The position numbers and the translations under genes were made by a program. A stretch of 35,394 nt of DNA. Origin: Rhodopseudomonas sp. AAP120 (GTDB lineage: Bacteria; Pseudomonadota; Alphaproteobacteria; Rhizobiales; Xanthobacteraceae). Positions 6,782 to 16,368 of this stretch are shown here, piece by piece; the first letter of the stretch is position 1, and each line of letters begins with the position of its first letter. The stretch is from positions 1 to 35,394 of the forward strand of contig NZ_LJIC01000185.1 in assembly GCF_001295845.1 (NCBI RefSeq), in the 5' to 3' direction. The notes under the pieces were generated by a model. The model saw only the letters and a program-made list of their open reading frames with translations, did not search any database and was not told the origin of the DNA.

Positions 6782-8914
6782 TCAGCCGCGGAACTTCTTG
6801 TTCTTCTTCTTGAAGGCCGGGCTCTTGGCCGAGGGATCGGCACGGCGGGCCTTGCTGACATAGGCGGGCTTGTCGTCGCGCGATTTGGGCTTCTTCTTGA
6901 AGCCGTCGGTCTTCATGCCGCTGGGCTTGTAGCCCTCGGCATCCCGATTGGGCTTGCGGCCGTCATTGTCGAAGGGCTTCTTCTTGAAACCGCCCTTGCC
7001 GAACGACGCATCCTTGAACGCGCCGTCCTTGCCGCGCGGAGGGCGCTGATCGTCGTAGTTCTTGTTGCGCGGCCGCTCGTCGCCGCGGCTGTCGCGCCGC
7101 GGATCGTCCAGGGTCGCATCGGCCATGGGCGACCAGGAGTCCGGTCGCTTGCTCCGCCGCGTTTCGCGTTCGGACTTACGCTCGTAGGGCGGCTTCGCCT
7201 CGTGCGGGGTCTTCGCCGGGCGCTCGGCGCGCTCCTCGATCGGCTTGGCGCCGATCAGCGGCTCGATGCGGATGTTGTCGTCCTTGTCGGGGCGCTTGAT
7301 CTGTGCGGCGAAATCGACCGCGGCGGCCGCCGAGATCTCGAACTCCGTGGTGGTGTCGAGAATGCGGATCGCACCGATGTCCTGCCGGGTGATGCCGCCG
7401 CGGCGGCAGATCATCGGCAGCAGCCAGCGCGCCTCGGCGTTCTTGCGCTTGCCGATCGCGGCGCGAAACCACACGCCATCGGCCATGCTGTGTTTGTCGC
7501 CGGCTTTCGCCGAGCGCGGCCGCGGAGCTTTGTCACGCGGGCCATCGCGGTCGTCGCGCGAAGGACGTGCAGCCCGCTCGTCGCGGCCACGCGCGGGCCG
7601 TTCGCCCGGATCGAGGATGTCCTCCGGCGCCGGCAGCCGCGCGCGATAGAGGCGCGCCAGCGCGACCGCGATCTGCTCGGCGCTGCGCTCGGCGAGCAGC
7701 GTCTGCGCCAATGCCTGATCGTCGGCGCTCGCTTCTTCGGTGAACAGTTCGTCCTGCAGCATGCGCTGCTGATCGAGCGCGCGGATCTCCTCGGCCTGCG
7801 GCGCGGTGCCCCACACCGCGTCGATGCCGGCGAGGTTGAGCAGCGTCTCGGCGCGCCGCCGCCGCGCCGGCGGAACTAACAACACGCTGATGCCCTTCTT
7901 GCCGGCGCGCCCGGTGCGGCCGGAGCGATGCTGCATCACTTCCGGATCGTTCGGCAGATCGGCGTGGATGACGAGGCCGAGATTGGGCAGGTCGATGCCG
8001 CGCGCCGCGACGTCGGTGGCGACACAGACGCGGGCGCGGCCGTCGCGCAACGCGTTCAGTGCATTGGTGCGTTCGTTCTGGGTGAGCTCGCCCGACAGCG
8101 CCACCACCGAGAAGCCGCGCTCGAGCAGCGCCGTGGTCAGATGCGTCACGCCGCTGCGCGTCGCGCAGAACACGATCGCGGTCGGCGATTCGACATAGCG
8201 CAGCGTGTTGACCACCGCGTGCTCGACATCGCTCGGCGCGATCCGCACCGCCCGATATTCGATATCGGCGTGACCGCCGTCGCGGCTGGCGACTTCGATG
8301 CGGAACGCATCCTGCTGATAGGTCTTGGCCAGCGTGATGATGGTGCGCGGCAGCGTCGCCGAGAACAGCAGGGTGCGGCGGGTTTCCGGCGTGGTCTTGA
8401 GGATGAACTCCATGTCCTCGCGGAAGCCGAGATCGAGCATCTCGTCGGCCTCGTCGAGCACCACGGCTTTCAGCTGCGAGACGTCGAGCCGGTGGCGGCG
8501 GAGATGATCGCACAGCCGGCCCGGCGTGCCGACCACGATGTGCGCGCCGGCCTCCAGCTCGCGCTGCTCGCGGCGCGGGTCCATGCCGCCGACGCAGGAG
8601 ACGACGCGGGCGCCGGCCTCGCCATACAGCCAGCCGAGTTCGCGGTGCACCTGCAGCGCCAGTTCGCGGGTCGGCGCCACGATCAGCGCCAGCGGCGCGC
8701 CGGCCCGCTCGAACCGTTCGGAATCGCCGAGCAGGTCGCGGGCGATCGCGAGGCCGTAGGCCACGGTCTTGCCGGAGCCGGTCTGGGCCGACACCAGCAG
8801 GTCGCGCCCGGCGGCGTCCGGCGCCAGCACGGCGCTCTGCACCGGCGTCGCTTCGGAATAATTGCGGGCCGCCAGAGCTCGCGCGAGCGGCGGCGGAGAA
8901 GACGAGAATGGCAC
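6782..8914 (-). CDS. DEAD-box ATP-dependent RNA helicase with DbpA-type RNA-binding domain
   Basis: This is a cytoplasmic RNA helicase, probably in ribosome assembly or RNA turnover. I choose the GTG at 8914 (AGAAGG upstream), giving 710 aa beginning MPFSSSPPPLARALAARNY; the longer frame from 9076 adds 54 Cys/Arg-rich residues unlike a helicase start. The motifs are the Q-motif ATPVQ (23-27), AQTGSGKT (43-50), PTREL (81-85), DEAD (154-157), SAT (185-187), TDVAARGID and HRSGRTGRAGKKG. A DbpA-like RNA-binding domain follows (MADGVWFRAAIGKRKNAEAR, then ICRRGGITRQDIGAI), then a long disordered tail rich in Lys, Arg and Asp with repeated GFKKKP-like motifs. Tails of this kind often add RNA affinity. 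It is divergent from the epimerase-like gene at 9197. Confidence 0.93.
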   Translation of the reverse strand: MPFSSSPPPLARALAARNYSEATPVQSAVLAPDAAGRDLLVSAQTGSGKTVAYGLAIARDLLGDSERFERAGAPLALIVAPTRELALQVHRELGWLYGEAGARVVSCVGGMDPRREQRELEAGAHIVVGTPGRLCDHLRRHRLDVSQLKAVVLDEADEMLDLGFREDMEFILKTTPETRRTLLFSATLPRTIITLAKTYQQDAFRIEVASRDGGHADIEYRAVRIAPSDVEHAVVNTLRYVESPTAIVFCATRSGVTHLTTALLERGFSVVALSGELTQNERTNALNALRDGRARVCVATDVAARGIDLPNLGLVIHADLPNDPEVMQHRSGRTGRAGKKGISVLLVPPARRRRAETLLNLAGIDAVWGTAPQAEEIRALDQQRMLQDELFTEEASADDQALAQTLLAERSAEQIAVALARLYRARLPAPEDILDPGERPARGRDERAARPSRDDRDGPRDKAPRPRSAKAGDKHSMADGVWFRAAIGKRKNAEARWLLPMICRRGGITRQDIGAIRILDTTTEFEISAAAAVDFAAQIKRPDKDDNIRIEPLIGAKPIEERAERPAKTPHEAKPPYERKSERETRRSKRPDSWSPMADATLDDPRRDSRGDERPRNKNYDDQRPPRGKDGAFKDASFGKGGFKKKPFDNDGRKPNRDAEGYKPSGMKTDGFKKKPKSRDDKPAYVSKARRADPSAKSPAFKKKNKKFRG

Positions 8915-9196
8915 GGGCAGGCAACCTTCTGGGCGATGACGCCGAATGGGAAATCCCGACGGCTCGATCCGAGCCGTGACAATCCGCGGCCGACGGGGCC
9001 TGACGCTGACGGGAGGTCGGGACCATTTACAGCAACACCGGCAAAAGTGCCACCCTCGCAACGCCGACGGCGACATCGGCGGCTCTGAAGGCCGGCCGGC
9101 GGCGGACTTATGCGGCGGATCCTGCTATGCAGCGACGATGAACCGGATCGTATCGCCCCTTGCAGTCCTCGTGCGCCGTTTACCCGGAGACCTGCG

Positions 9197-10057
9197 ATGA
9201 CGCAGCCGCTGGTGATCGGTGCGACCGGCATGGTGGGCGGCGCGATCTTGCGACGGCTGGCGGCCGATGGCGCCCAGCCGGTCGGGCTGTCGCGCCAGCC
9301 GCAGGCGGCGCAGGACGGCGTCACGTGGCTCGCCGCCGATCTTGCCGATCTCGGACGCGCGGCGCTGCCGCCGCTCGGCGTGGTGTATGCGACGGCACCG
9401 GTCGGGCTCGTCGCCGACGCGGTGCCGGCTCTCGCCAAAGCCGGCATGACCCGGCTGGTGGTGTTCACCTCCACCAGCATCGCCACCAAATGGAATTCGC
9501 CCGATCCGGACGAACGCGCCGCAATCCGGCGCTGGGGCGCCGACGAGGCTCGGGCGATCGAGGCCTGTCGCGCCGGCGGTGTCGCCTGGACCGTGCTGCG
9601 GCCGACGCTGATCTATCTCGAAGGCCGCGATGGCAATGTCAGCCGTATCGCCGGCCTGATCCGCCGCTTCCGCTTCTTTCCGCTGATGGGCGGTGGCGAG
9701 GGGCTGCGCCAGCCGGTGCACGCCGACGACCTCGCGTCGGCGGCGATCGCTGCGGCGGAGCGCCCCTCCTGTGCCGGCAAGGTCTACGACCTGCCGGGCG
9801 GCGAAACGTTGAGCTATCGCGAGATGGTCGGCCGGATTTTCGATGGGCTGGGCCTGCCGCGACTCATTGTGCCGGTGCCGGACTGGGCCTGGCGTCTGGC
9901 CCTGCCGCTCGCCGTCCGTGTGCTTCCCGGCCTGTCGGCGACCATGGCGACCCGGATGGCAAAGGACATGACCTTCGACCTTGCGCCCGCCGCCACCGAG
10001 ATCGGCTGGCAGCCGCGCCGGTTCTATCCGCAGTTCAAGCAAGCTCGCGTCGGATGA
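9197..10057 (+). CDS. NAD(P)-binding epimerase/NmrA-like protein
   Basis: This 286-aa Rossmann-fold protein is an atypical or extended short-chain dehydrogenase. The dinucleotide motif GATGMVGG lies at residues 8-15, FTSTS marks the strand holding the catalytic Ser/Thr region, LRPTLIYLEGRDGN follows, and QPVHADDLASA is the usual substrate-side motif of nucleotide-sugar epimerase-like proteins. I see no clean YxxxK at the expected place (TKWNSP replaces it), so catalysis is doubtful and an NADPH-sensing or other role is possible. GGAG lies just upstream of the ATG. A longer frame from 9110 lacks support. Confidence 0.8.
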   Translation: MTQPLVIGATGMVGGAILRRLAADGAQPVGLSRQPQAAQDGVTWLAADLADLGRAALPPLGVVYATAPVGLVADAVPALAKAGMTRLVVFTSTSIATKWNSPDPDERAAIRRWGADEARAIEACRAGGVAWTVLRPTLIYLEGRDGNVSRIAGLIRRFRFFPLMGGGEGLRQPVHADDLASAAIAAAERPSCAGKVYDLPGGETLSYREMVGRIFDGLGLPRLIVPVPDWAWRLALPLAVRVLPGLSATMATRMAKDMTFDLAPAATEIGWQPRRFYPQFKQARVG

Positions 10058-10073
10058 GTCGGCGAATCCGCGG

Positions 10074-10211
10074 CTAGCGGACGGCAGCGATCGTCGCAAT
10101 GGGCGCGGCAGCGCCGTCGCGCCAGGACAGTCCAGCCGACGCCTGCGCCGCAGCGAGAAACAGAGCCATCGCGACCGACAGCATGACAAATCGCCTGAGA
10201 TCAGAGACCAT
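10074..10211 (-). CDS. Short exported or membrane peptide (45 aa, hypothetical)
   Basis: The ATG at 10211 gives MVSDLRRFVMLSVAMALF then LAAAQASAG: a basic start, a hydrophobic stretch and an AxA-type cleavage site near residues 23-27. This would leave a mature peptide of only about 20 residues. It is tail-to-tail with the epimerase-like gene. Signal-like sequence arises less often by chance than plain ORFs do, but the frame is short and no family is recognised. Confidence 0.4.
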   Translation of the reverse strand: MVSDLRRFVMLSVAMALFLAAAQASAGLSWRDGAAAPIATIAAVR

Positions 10212-10344
10212 GACGTGCGCCCCAAGCAGCCTCGTATGATCCTCAGGTGTTATGCTTAACCAAATACTAACGCCACCCCCGCAATGGTCGATTTCGACCA
10301 TTGTCGAGTTATTCCAGATGCAGGGCTGACGCGGCGAAAGCGGA

Positions 10345-11046
10345 TCAGGCGGGCTGGCCGATCGAGATCGCGAGCGTGCCGACGCCGTCGACGCCGCATT
10401 CGACTCGGTCGCCCGGCTGCAGCGCGGCGACACCGGCGGGCGTGCCGGTCATGATGATATCGCCGGCGCCGACTGCGACCTGCAGCGACAGCTTCGCGAT
10501 GATCTCGGCGACGTTCCAGATCATCTCCGACAGATCGCCTTTCTGCCGCTCGGTGCCGTTGACCGACAGCCAGATCTTGCCGCTCGCCGGGTGGCCGATC
10601 TCGGAGGCCGGGCGCAGCGCGCCGCACGGCGCGGAGAGATCGAACGACTTGCCGATCTCCCAAGGCTGCTCCTTCTTACGCGAGATGGTCTGCAGATCAC
10701 GCCGCGTCAGATCAATGCCGACGCCGTAGCCCCAGACGTGATCGAGCGCCTTGTCGGCAGGAATGTTGAGGCCGCCACTCTTCAGCGCGACCACCAGCTC
10801 GACCTCGTGCTGCATGTCCTTGGTGAGCGTCGGATACGGGATCGTCGCGCCGTCGGGCGCGATCATGTCGGCGTGCTTGGCGAAGAAGAAGGGCGGGTTG
10901 CGCTCGTCATTGCCGAGCTCGCGGATGTGCTCGAGATAGTTGCGGCCGACGCACCAGATCCGGCGCACCGGAAAGGTCCTGCTATCACCCTGGACGGCGA
11001 GGGCAGGCTGCGGCAGCGCGGCGATCACGGAAGATGCAGTGGTCAT
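10345..11046 (-). CDS. Fumarylacetoacetate-hydrolase family enzyme (fumarylpyruvate hydrolase-like)
   Basis: This 233-aa enzyme has the FAH fold. The start at 11046 (MTTASSVIAAL) follows GAGAG; the longer frame from 11265 runs through the neighbouring ABC gene and is not used. Metal-binding residues typical of the family are E81 and E83 (QHEVELVVAL) and D112 (GIDLTRRDLQ). CVGRNYLEHIRELG, PPFFFAKHAD and the TGTPAGV loop most resemble fumarylpyruvate hydrolase, the last step of gentisate/maleylpyruvate cleavage to fumarate and pyruvate. No gentisate genes are nearby, so the substrate could be another acylpyruvate. It lies 67 bp downstream of the ABC transporter on the same strand and may share its transcript. 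Confidence 0.88.
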   Translation of the reverse strand: MTTASSVIAALPQPALAVQGDSRTFPVRRIWCVGRNYLEHIRELGNDERNPPFFFAKHADMIAPDGATIPYPTLTKDMQHEVELVVALKSGGLNIPADKALDHVWGYGVGIDLTRRDLQTISRKKEQPWEIGKSFDLSAPCGALRPASEIGHPASGKIWLSVNGTERQKGDLSEMIWNVAEIIAKLSLQVAVGAGDIIMTGTPAGVAALQPGDRVECGVDGVGTLAISIGQPA

Positions 11047-11113
11047 GAGTTTCACTCTCGCAGCATGGAGGCGGGATCGGAGGGCGGAAGGCGCGGGAAG
11101 ACGATGGTGCAGT

Positions 11114-12916
11114 CTAGACGGCGGTGTCGACCACGGCCAGCGGCGCGGTGTGGCGCTGCTGCAGGCGGAAGAACGACGCGTAGCGGCCGCCACGACGCAG
11201 CAGGTCGTCGTGCCGGCCCTGTTCGACGATTTCGCCAGCTTCGACCACGACGATCGAATCGGCATGCATGATGGTGTGCAGCCGATGCGCGATCACGATG
11301 GTGGTGCGGTTGTGGCAGAGCCGTTCGATCGCTTCCTGCACAAGCTTCTCCGACTCGGAGTCGAGCGCTGCGGTGGCCTCGTCGAGCAGCACGATCGGGG
11401 CGTTGCGTAGCAACGCGCGGGCGACGGCGATGCGCTGGCGCTGGCCGCCCGAGAGTTGCGCGCCGTGTTCGCCGACCGGCGTGTCGTAGCCGAGCGGAAA
11501 GCCCATGATGAAGTCGTGCGCATGCGCGGCCTTGGCGGCGGCGACGATCTCGTCCTCGCCGGCGCCGATCTTGCCGAACGCGATGTTGGCGCGGATGGTG
11601 TCGCGGAACAGATAGACGTCCTGGCCCACATAGGCGGTCTGTTGCCGCAGCGAGTTGCGCGACACCGCCGAGATCGACTGACCGTCGATCCGGATGTCGC
11701 CCGCGGAGGGTTCGTAGAACCGCAGCAGCAGTGCCAGCACGGTGGATTTGCCGCCGCCGGACGGCCCCACCAGCGCGGTCATTTTGCCCGGCTCGGCGAC
11801 GAAGCTCATCGCCTTCAGCACCGGCTCGTCGGCCCGATAGGCAAAGCGCACGGCGTCGAATTCGACGCGCGCCTCGGTCAGCGCCAGCGCCGGCTTGTGG
11901 CTGTCGTCCGGCTCGCTCTGCGGGCTGTCGACGATCTCCAGCAGCATGCGGGCGCCGACGAGGCCGCTGTTGAGGTCGATATTGAGCCGCGCCAGACGCT
12001 TCGCCGGCTCATAGGCGAGCAGGAAGGCGGTGAGGAAGGAGAAGAACTGTCCCGGCGTCGCGCCCATCGCCACCACGCGGTAGCCGCCATACATCAGCGA
12101 GCCGGCCACCGCGAAGCCGCCGAGCGTTTCCATCAGCGGGCTGGAGCGGTTCGACACCCGCGCCATCTTGTCGGCGTTCTTGCGCACCGCTTCGATGCTG
12201 GCGCCGATCCGGTCGCGCATCGTCTGTTCGAGCGAGAACGCCTTGACGGTACGGATGCCCTGCAGCGATTCCTGCATCGTTTCCAGGATTTCGGCGTTGC
12301 CGGCGAACTGGGAGTAAGCGAGTCCCTTGACGCGCCGGACCAGCTTGCGCAGCACCAGCACCGCCGGCGGCGCAATCAAGAGGCCGAACAGCGCCATGAA
12401 CGGATCCTGCGTCACCATCACGATGACGAGGCCGATCAGCGACAAGAGATCGCGGCCGATCGCATTGATCAGCAGGTTCAGCACCTCCGTGACCGAATTG
12501 GCGCCGGAGGTGAGGCGCGCGAGAAATTCCGAGGAGTGCCGCTGCGCGTAGAAGCCGAGATTCTCGTGCATCAGCTTGTCGAACAGCCGGCGCTGATTGT
12601 TGGCGAGGATCGCGTTCTTGATCTGCGTCAGGATCACGGATTGACCGTAGGTCGCCACGCCCTTGATGGTGAAGATCGCGAGGCTGACCAGCGACAGCAC
12701 GACGATCCCAGTCAGGTTGCGGTCGACATAGGCCTGATTGATCACCTGGCCGAGCAGATAGGCGGAGAGGGCGGTGGCGCCCGCGGCGATCGCCATCAGC
12801 ACAAAGGCCAGCAGATAGCGGCGCCAATAGACCGAAGCCTGTTCCATCACCAGACGGCGCACCAATTGGGCGGCGCCGTAAGGATCATCGGTAATCTTGC
12901 GTGGGGCGTCGGTCAT
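11114..12916 (-). CDS. MsbA-like ABC exporter (fused membrane and ATPase domains)
   Basis: This 600-aa half-transporter should work as an inner-membrane homodimer. Residues about 30-310 hold the six-helix exporter domain (LLAFVLMAIAAGATALSAYL is the first helix). The ATPase domain has GPSGGGKST near 384-392, the Q-loop AYVGQDVYLF, the signature LSGGQRQR near 487 and IVLLDEATAALD near 505-516, followed by the switch His in IAHRLHTI. The layout matches lipid A flippase MsbA and related lipid or polysaccharide exporters. The setting beside galE and the LPS core genes favours an envelope-lipid substrate, but the sequence alone does not prove that it is the essential MsbA. It is co-directional with galE (117-bp gap). 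Confidence 0.9.
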   Translation of the reverse strand: MTDAPRKITDDPYGAAQLVRRLVMEQASVYWRRYLLAFVLMAIAAGATALSAYLLGQVINQAYVDRNLTGIVVLSLVSLAIFTIKGVATYGQSVILTQIKNAILANNQRRLFDKLMHENLGFYAQRHSSEFLARLTSGANSVTEVLNLLINAIGRDLLSLIGLVIVMVTQDPFMALFGLLIAPPAVLVLRKLVRRVKGLAYSQFAGNAEILETMQESLQGIRTVKAFSLEQTMRDRIGASIEAVRKNADKMARVSNRSSPLMETLGGFAVAGSLMYGGYRVVAMGATPGQFFSFLTAFLLAYEPAKRLARLNIDLNSGLVGARMLLEIVDSPQSEPDDSHKPALALTEARVEFDAVRFAYRADEPVLKAMSFVAEPGKMTALVGPSGGGKSTVLALLLRFYEPSAGDIRIDGQSISAVSRNSLRQQTAYVGQDVYLFRDTIRANIAFGKIGAGEDEIVAAAKAAHAHDFIMGFPLGYDTPVGEHGAQLSGGQRQRIAVARALLRNAPIVLLDEATAALDSESEKLVQEAIERLCHNRTTIVIAHRLHTIMHADSIVVVEAGEIVEQGRHDDLLRRGGRYASFFRLQQRHTAPLAVVDTAV

Positions 12917-13033
12917 CCGCGTTCCATCGACGGCGTCGATCTGGTCGCGCGCGTCGGGCTGGCGTGCGTCTGGCCGCCTCCTTGCCCCCGATGGCCGGGG
13001 TTTTCAAGCCAAAGCTGCCGGCGGCAGCCGGTT

Positions 13034-14047
13034 CTAGGCTGAAATCGCTTGAAGTTCAGGGGCTTGGCCTTGGGTCAGGAGTTTGCGCTCCCACCCGAGG
13101 GCATGTGCCGCGATGGTGTCGAGGTCATCGTAGCGCGGCGTCCAATCGAGCGTGGCCCGAATCCGGCGGGTGTCGGCCACCATCGCAACGATGTCGCCCG
13201 GCCGCCGCGCCGCGGTCGTGACGGCGAAATTGCGGCCGGCGACGCGCCGCACCGCCTCCAGCGTCTCGAGCACCGAATAGCCGCGGCCATAGCCGCAATT
13301 CAGCGTGATCGGCGAGCCGCCCTGCCGCAGATAGTGCAGCGCCGCGACGTGCGCCTGCGCCAGATCGGTGACGTGGATGAAGTCGCGGATACAGCTGCCG
13401 TCCGGCGTCGGATAGTCGGTGCCGAACACTTCGACCTTGGAGCGCTGGCCGGTCGCGGCCTCGACGGCGATCTTCAACAGATGCGTGGCGCCCGCGGTGG
13501 CGAGGCCGATGCGTGCCTGCGGATCGGCGCCGGCGACGTTGAAGTAGCGGAGCGCTACGTAGTTCATGCCGTAGGCCGCGGCGCAATCGTGCAGCATGAT
13601 CTCGGCCATCAGCTTGGAACAGCCATAGGGCGACAGCGGCCGCGTCGGCGCCTCCTCGGCGACCGGAATGCGATCGGGGTTTCCATAAACAGCTGCTGTC
13701 GACGAGAAGATGAAATTGCGCACGCCGCGCGTCACCGCCGCGTTCAGCAGGTTACGTGACGTCATGGTGTTGTTGCGATAGTAGGCGAGCGGATCGCGCA
13801 TCGACTCGGACACGATCACCGAGCCGGCGAAATGGATGATGGCGTCGACGCGGTGTGACGCGATCACGCCCTCGACGAGATTTTCGTCACCCGCATCCCC
13901 GATGAACAGCGGCACGCCTTCGGGAAGAAAGCTGGAGAATCCGGTGCTCAGGTTGTCGATCACCACAACGGTCTCGCCGGCCTCGGCCAGCGCCAGTACG
14001 GTGTGACTTCCAATATAGCCGGCGCCGCCGGTCACGAGCACGGTCAT
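13034..14047 (-). CDS. galE: UDP-glucose 4-epimerase
   Basis: This enzyme interconverts UDP-glucose and UDP-galactose (often also the N-acetyl forms), supplying galactose for surface glycans. It has 337 aa, the usual GalE length. The motifs are GGAGYIGS (7-14), SST at 115-117, YGCSK with catalytic Y141 and K145, RYFNVAGADP, and IRDFIHVTDLAQAH. It is complete and collinear with GalE. A weak GC hairpin (13014-13028) follows the stop. It is divergent from waaC, with a 181-bp gap probably holding both promoters. Confidence 0.96.
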   Translation of the reverse strand: MTVLVTGGAGYIGSHTVLALAEAGETVVVIDNLSTGFSSFLPEGVPLFIGDAGDENLVEGVIASHRVDAIIHFAGSVIVSESMRDPLAYYRNNTMTSRNLLNAAVTRGVRNFIFSSTAAVYGNPDRIPVAEEAPTRPLSPYGCSKLMAEIMLHDCAAAYGMNYVALRYFNVAGADPQARIGLATAGATHLLKIAVEAATGQRSKVEVFGTDYPTPDGSCIRDFIHVTDLAQAHVAALHYLRQGGSPITLNCGYGRGYSVLETLEAVRRVAGRNFAVTTAARRPGDIVAMVADTRRIRATLDWTPRYDDLDTIAAHALGWERKLLTQGQAPELQAISA

Positions 14048-14228
14048 CGAGGCCCCCGTGTAAGAATACGAGCTGCATTCGCGCAGTTCGCTTCAGTCTT
14101 TCGACGACAATAGACGGACGTCGTCGCCAGATCGCTGATCTTCCCGATTTTCCGGCGCCGTAGAGGGGGAATCGACAATATGGTTGCCAAACTGTAACGA
14201 GTTCCGGTTTGTGGCTTCCATCGGCGCG

Positions 14229-15173
14229 ATGTCGGACATTCTCATCATCAAGACTTCCTCGCTCGGCGACGTGGTGCACCAGATGCCCGCGATCACCGAT
14301 GCCGTGCGCGCGGTTCCGGGGCTTCGACTGTCGTGGGTGGTCGAGGAGGCGTTCGCGCCACTGGCGCGGTTGCACCCGTCGATCGCCGAGGTGATCCCTG
14401 TCGCGACGCGGCGATGGCGGTCGAAGCTTGCCGCACGCGCGACCTGGCGCGACATCGCGGATTTCAACACGCGCCTGCGTGAGCCCGAGTTCGACAAGGT
14501 GATCGATACCCAGGGCCTGATCCGCTCCGCCATCATCGCGCGTCTCGCGCAGGGCGAGCGGCACGGTTACGACGCAGGCAGCATCCGCGAGCCGTTCGCC
14601 GCCCGGTTCTACGACGTGACGCACACGGTCGGGCGAACGTTGCACGCGGTGACCCGCAATCGCCTGCTGACGGGCCTGTCGCTGGGCTACCCGTCGCCCG
14701 ACGAGATCGACTATGGTCTGATCCCGCCGCCGCGCTCGAATGAGGGCGCCTATGCGGTGCTGCTGCACGGCACGTCGCGGACGTCGAAAGAATGGCGCGC
14801 GGAGGACTGGATCGAGATCGGCCGTTGGCTGCAGGCACGCGGCATCGAAGTCGTGCTGCCCTGGGGCACCGAGCCGGAGCGGCAGACCGCGGAACAGCTA
14901 TCCGCCGCCATCACCGGCAGCCGCGTGCTGCCGAAGCAGCGGCTCGATCTCACCGCCGAAGTGATCGCCAATGCGGCGCTGGTCGTGGGCGTCGACACCG
15001 GCCTCATGCATCTCGCGGCCGCCTATCGCGTGCCGCTGGTCGGGATCTACGTGTCGACCGATCCTGGGCTGACGGGCCCGGTCGGCAGCGGGCCGATGAC
15101 GGTGCTCGGCGGCAAGAGCGGCGCACCGTCGGCGCCGCAGGCGATCGAAGCGGCTGAGCGACTGCTTGGTTAG
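14229..15173 (+). CDS. waaC: LPS heptosyltransferase I
   Basis: This cytoplasmic, membrane-associated GT9-family enzyme adds the first L,D-heptose to Kdo on lipid A. It has 314 aa from the ATG at 14229, where translation begins MSDILIIKTSSLGDVVHQMP, the hallmark WaaC N-terminus; the upstream extension to 14184 lacks this character. Other marks are AVLLHGTSRTSKEW and the donor-site motif GVDTGLMHLAAAY then VPLVGIYVSTDP. Its TAG ends at 15173 and the convergent gmhB stop occupies 15174-15176, so the two stop codons abut. It lies among all the ADP-heptose synthesis genes, which strongly supports the call. Confidence 0.93.
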   Translation: MSDILIIKTSSLGDVVHQMPAITDAVRAVPGLRLSWVVEEAFAPLARLHPSIAEVIPVATRRWRSKLAARATWRDIADFNTRLREPEFDKVIDTQGLIRSAIIARLAQGERHGYDAGSIREPFAARFYDVTHTVGRTLHAVTRNRLLTGLSLGYPSPDEIDYGLIPPPRSNEGAYAVLLHGTSRTSKEWRAEDWIEIGRWLQARGIEVVLPWGTEPERQTAEQLSAAITGSRVLPKQRLDLTAEVIANAALVVGVDTGLMHLAAAYRVPLVGIYVSTDPGLTGPVGSGPMTVLGGKSGAPSAPQAIEAAERLLG

Positions 15174-15719
15174 TCAGCGGCGCGATCCCGCCGCCATTCG
15201 GCCAAGCACGTCGTCCACAAACGCATCGATATCGCCGCCCCCGAACAGAAAGCCCGGAATGCCGGCCGCCTGCGCGGCTTCGATGTCGATGGCGCTGTCG
15301 CCGATCACGAAGCTGCCTTGCATCTCCACCGGCCAGGCGCGAGCTAGGTCGAGGATCATGCCGGGCCCCGGCTTGCGGTCGTCGCTCGCGCGTCGATACG
15401 TCTCGAGCTTGCCTTCGGGATGATAGGGGCAATAGCGGATGTCGTCGATCCGGGCGCCTTGGCTGGATAGTTCGTCAAGCATCCAGCGATGCAGCACGCG
15501 GACGTCGTCTTCACTGAACATGCCGCGCGCGACGCCGGATTGATTGGTGATCACGAACACGTAGTAGCCGGCCGCGTTGAGCCGGCGGATTGCCGCGGCG
15601 AGGCCCGGCATCCAGCGAAACCGCTCGCGCGTGCCGATGTAGTGATCGTTGTAGTTGATGACGCCGTCGCGGTCGAGAAACGCCGCGGGCTTGCGCGGAC
15701 CGTGGTCGGCCGTGCTCAT
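15174..15719 (-). CDS. gmhB: D-glycero-D-manno-heptose 1,7-bisphosphate 7-phosphatase (zinc ligands altered)
   Basis: This 181-aa HAD-superfamily phosphatase removes the 7-phosphate from heptose bisphosphate before HldE adenylylation. The nucleophile and acid are D16 and D18 (FLDRDGVIN), TNQSG is at 58-62, K116 lies in RKPGPG and the Mg-binding GDS is at 140-142. By alignment to my memory of E. coli GmhB, whose Zn ligands are C92, H94, C107 and C109, only C97 remains here; the other three positions are Y99, S112 and D114. The structural zinc is therefore probably lost, although H100 is adjacent. The catalytic residues are intact, so I expect an active enzyme. It follows gmhA with one base between stop and start, implying translational coupling. 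Confidence 0.92.
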   Translation of the reverse strand: MSTADHGPRKPAAFLDRDGVINYNDHYIGTRERFRWMPGLAAAIRRLNAAGYYVFVITNQSGVARGMFSEDDVRVLHRWMLDELSSQGARIDDIRYCPYHPEGKLETYRRASDDRKPGPGMILDLARAWPVEMQGSFVIGDSAIDIEAAQAAGIPGFLFGGGDIDAFVDDVLGRMAAGSRR

Positions 15720-15720
15720 G

Positions 15721-16299
15721 CTACGCCATCAACGCGCATTCGATCTCGTCGCAGATCGCGTGCGCGGCCATCAGATGGATCTGCTGCACCAGCGCGGTTT
15801 CGGGCGCCGGCGCGATCAGCAGATGATCGCACAGCGCGCCCATCGACGTCCCGCTCGGGCCGGTCATGCCGATGGTGACGAGGCCTTGCTGGCGCGCCAC
15901 TTCGAGCGCCGCCAGGATGTTGGGCGAGCGGCCGGAGGTGGTGATGCCGATGAATAGGTCGCCGGGTTGCCCGAGCCCTTCGACCTGCCGCGCGAAGACC
16001 CGATCGAAGCCGTAGTCGTTGGCGATGGCGGTGAGGGCCGAGGTGTCGGTGGTCAGCGCAATCGCCGGCCAGCCGGGGCGGTCCTGCTTGTAGCGGCCGA
16101 TGATTTCCGCCGCGATGTGCTGGGCATCGGCGGCGCTGCCGCCATTGCCGGCGATCAGAATCTTGCGGCCGCCGCGCAGCGCCGCGATCGCGGCGGTCGC
16201 GATCGCCTGCGACGCGGCGAGTAGCGACGCATCGCCGGCGGCCGCGGTCATCGCGGCGAGCGAGTTCTCGAAATGAGCGGCAATCCGGTTCTGGCTCAC
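15721..16299 (-). CDS. gmhA: Phosphoheptose (sedoheptulose 7-phosphate) isomerase
   Basis: This enzyme converts sedoheptulose 7-phosphate to D-glycero-D-manno-heptose 7-phosphate, the first committed step to LPS heptose. It has 192 aa with the SIS-domain sugar-phosphate motifs [16 protein letters not shown] (near 50-65), a Thr-rich [17 protein letters not shown] loop, and [11 protein letters not shown]. The C-terminal [15 protein letters not shown] helix holds the conserved His and Glu of GmhA. The gene sits between waaF (69-bp gap) and gmhB (1-bp gap), forming a waaF-gmhA-gmhB minus-strand operon. Confidence 0.95.
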   Translation of the reverse strand: MSQNRIAAHFENSLAAMTAAAGDASLLAASQAIATAAIAALRGGRKILIAGNGGSAADAQHIAAEIIGRYKQDRPGWPAIALTTDTSALTAIANDYGFDRVFARQVEGLGQPGDLFIGITTSGRSPNILAALEVARQQGLVTIGMTGPSGTSMGALCDHLLIAPAPETALVQQIHLMAAHAICDEIECALMA

Positions 16300-16368
16300 G
16301 TCACACCTGAAGGCAGGAACATCGGCACTGGTTAAGCGCAGGGCCGCGGGAGGGCAAGGGCGGGCGGC

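Noticed and set aside
8915-9076. 54-residue N-terminal extension of the DEAD-box helicase
   Set aside because: It is Cys/Arg/Pro-rich and unlike helicase N-termini; the GTG at 8914 has a Shine-Dalgarno sequence and a family-like start.
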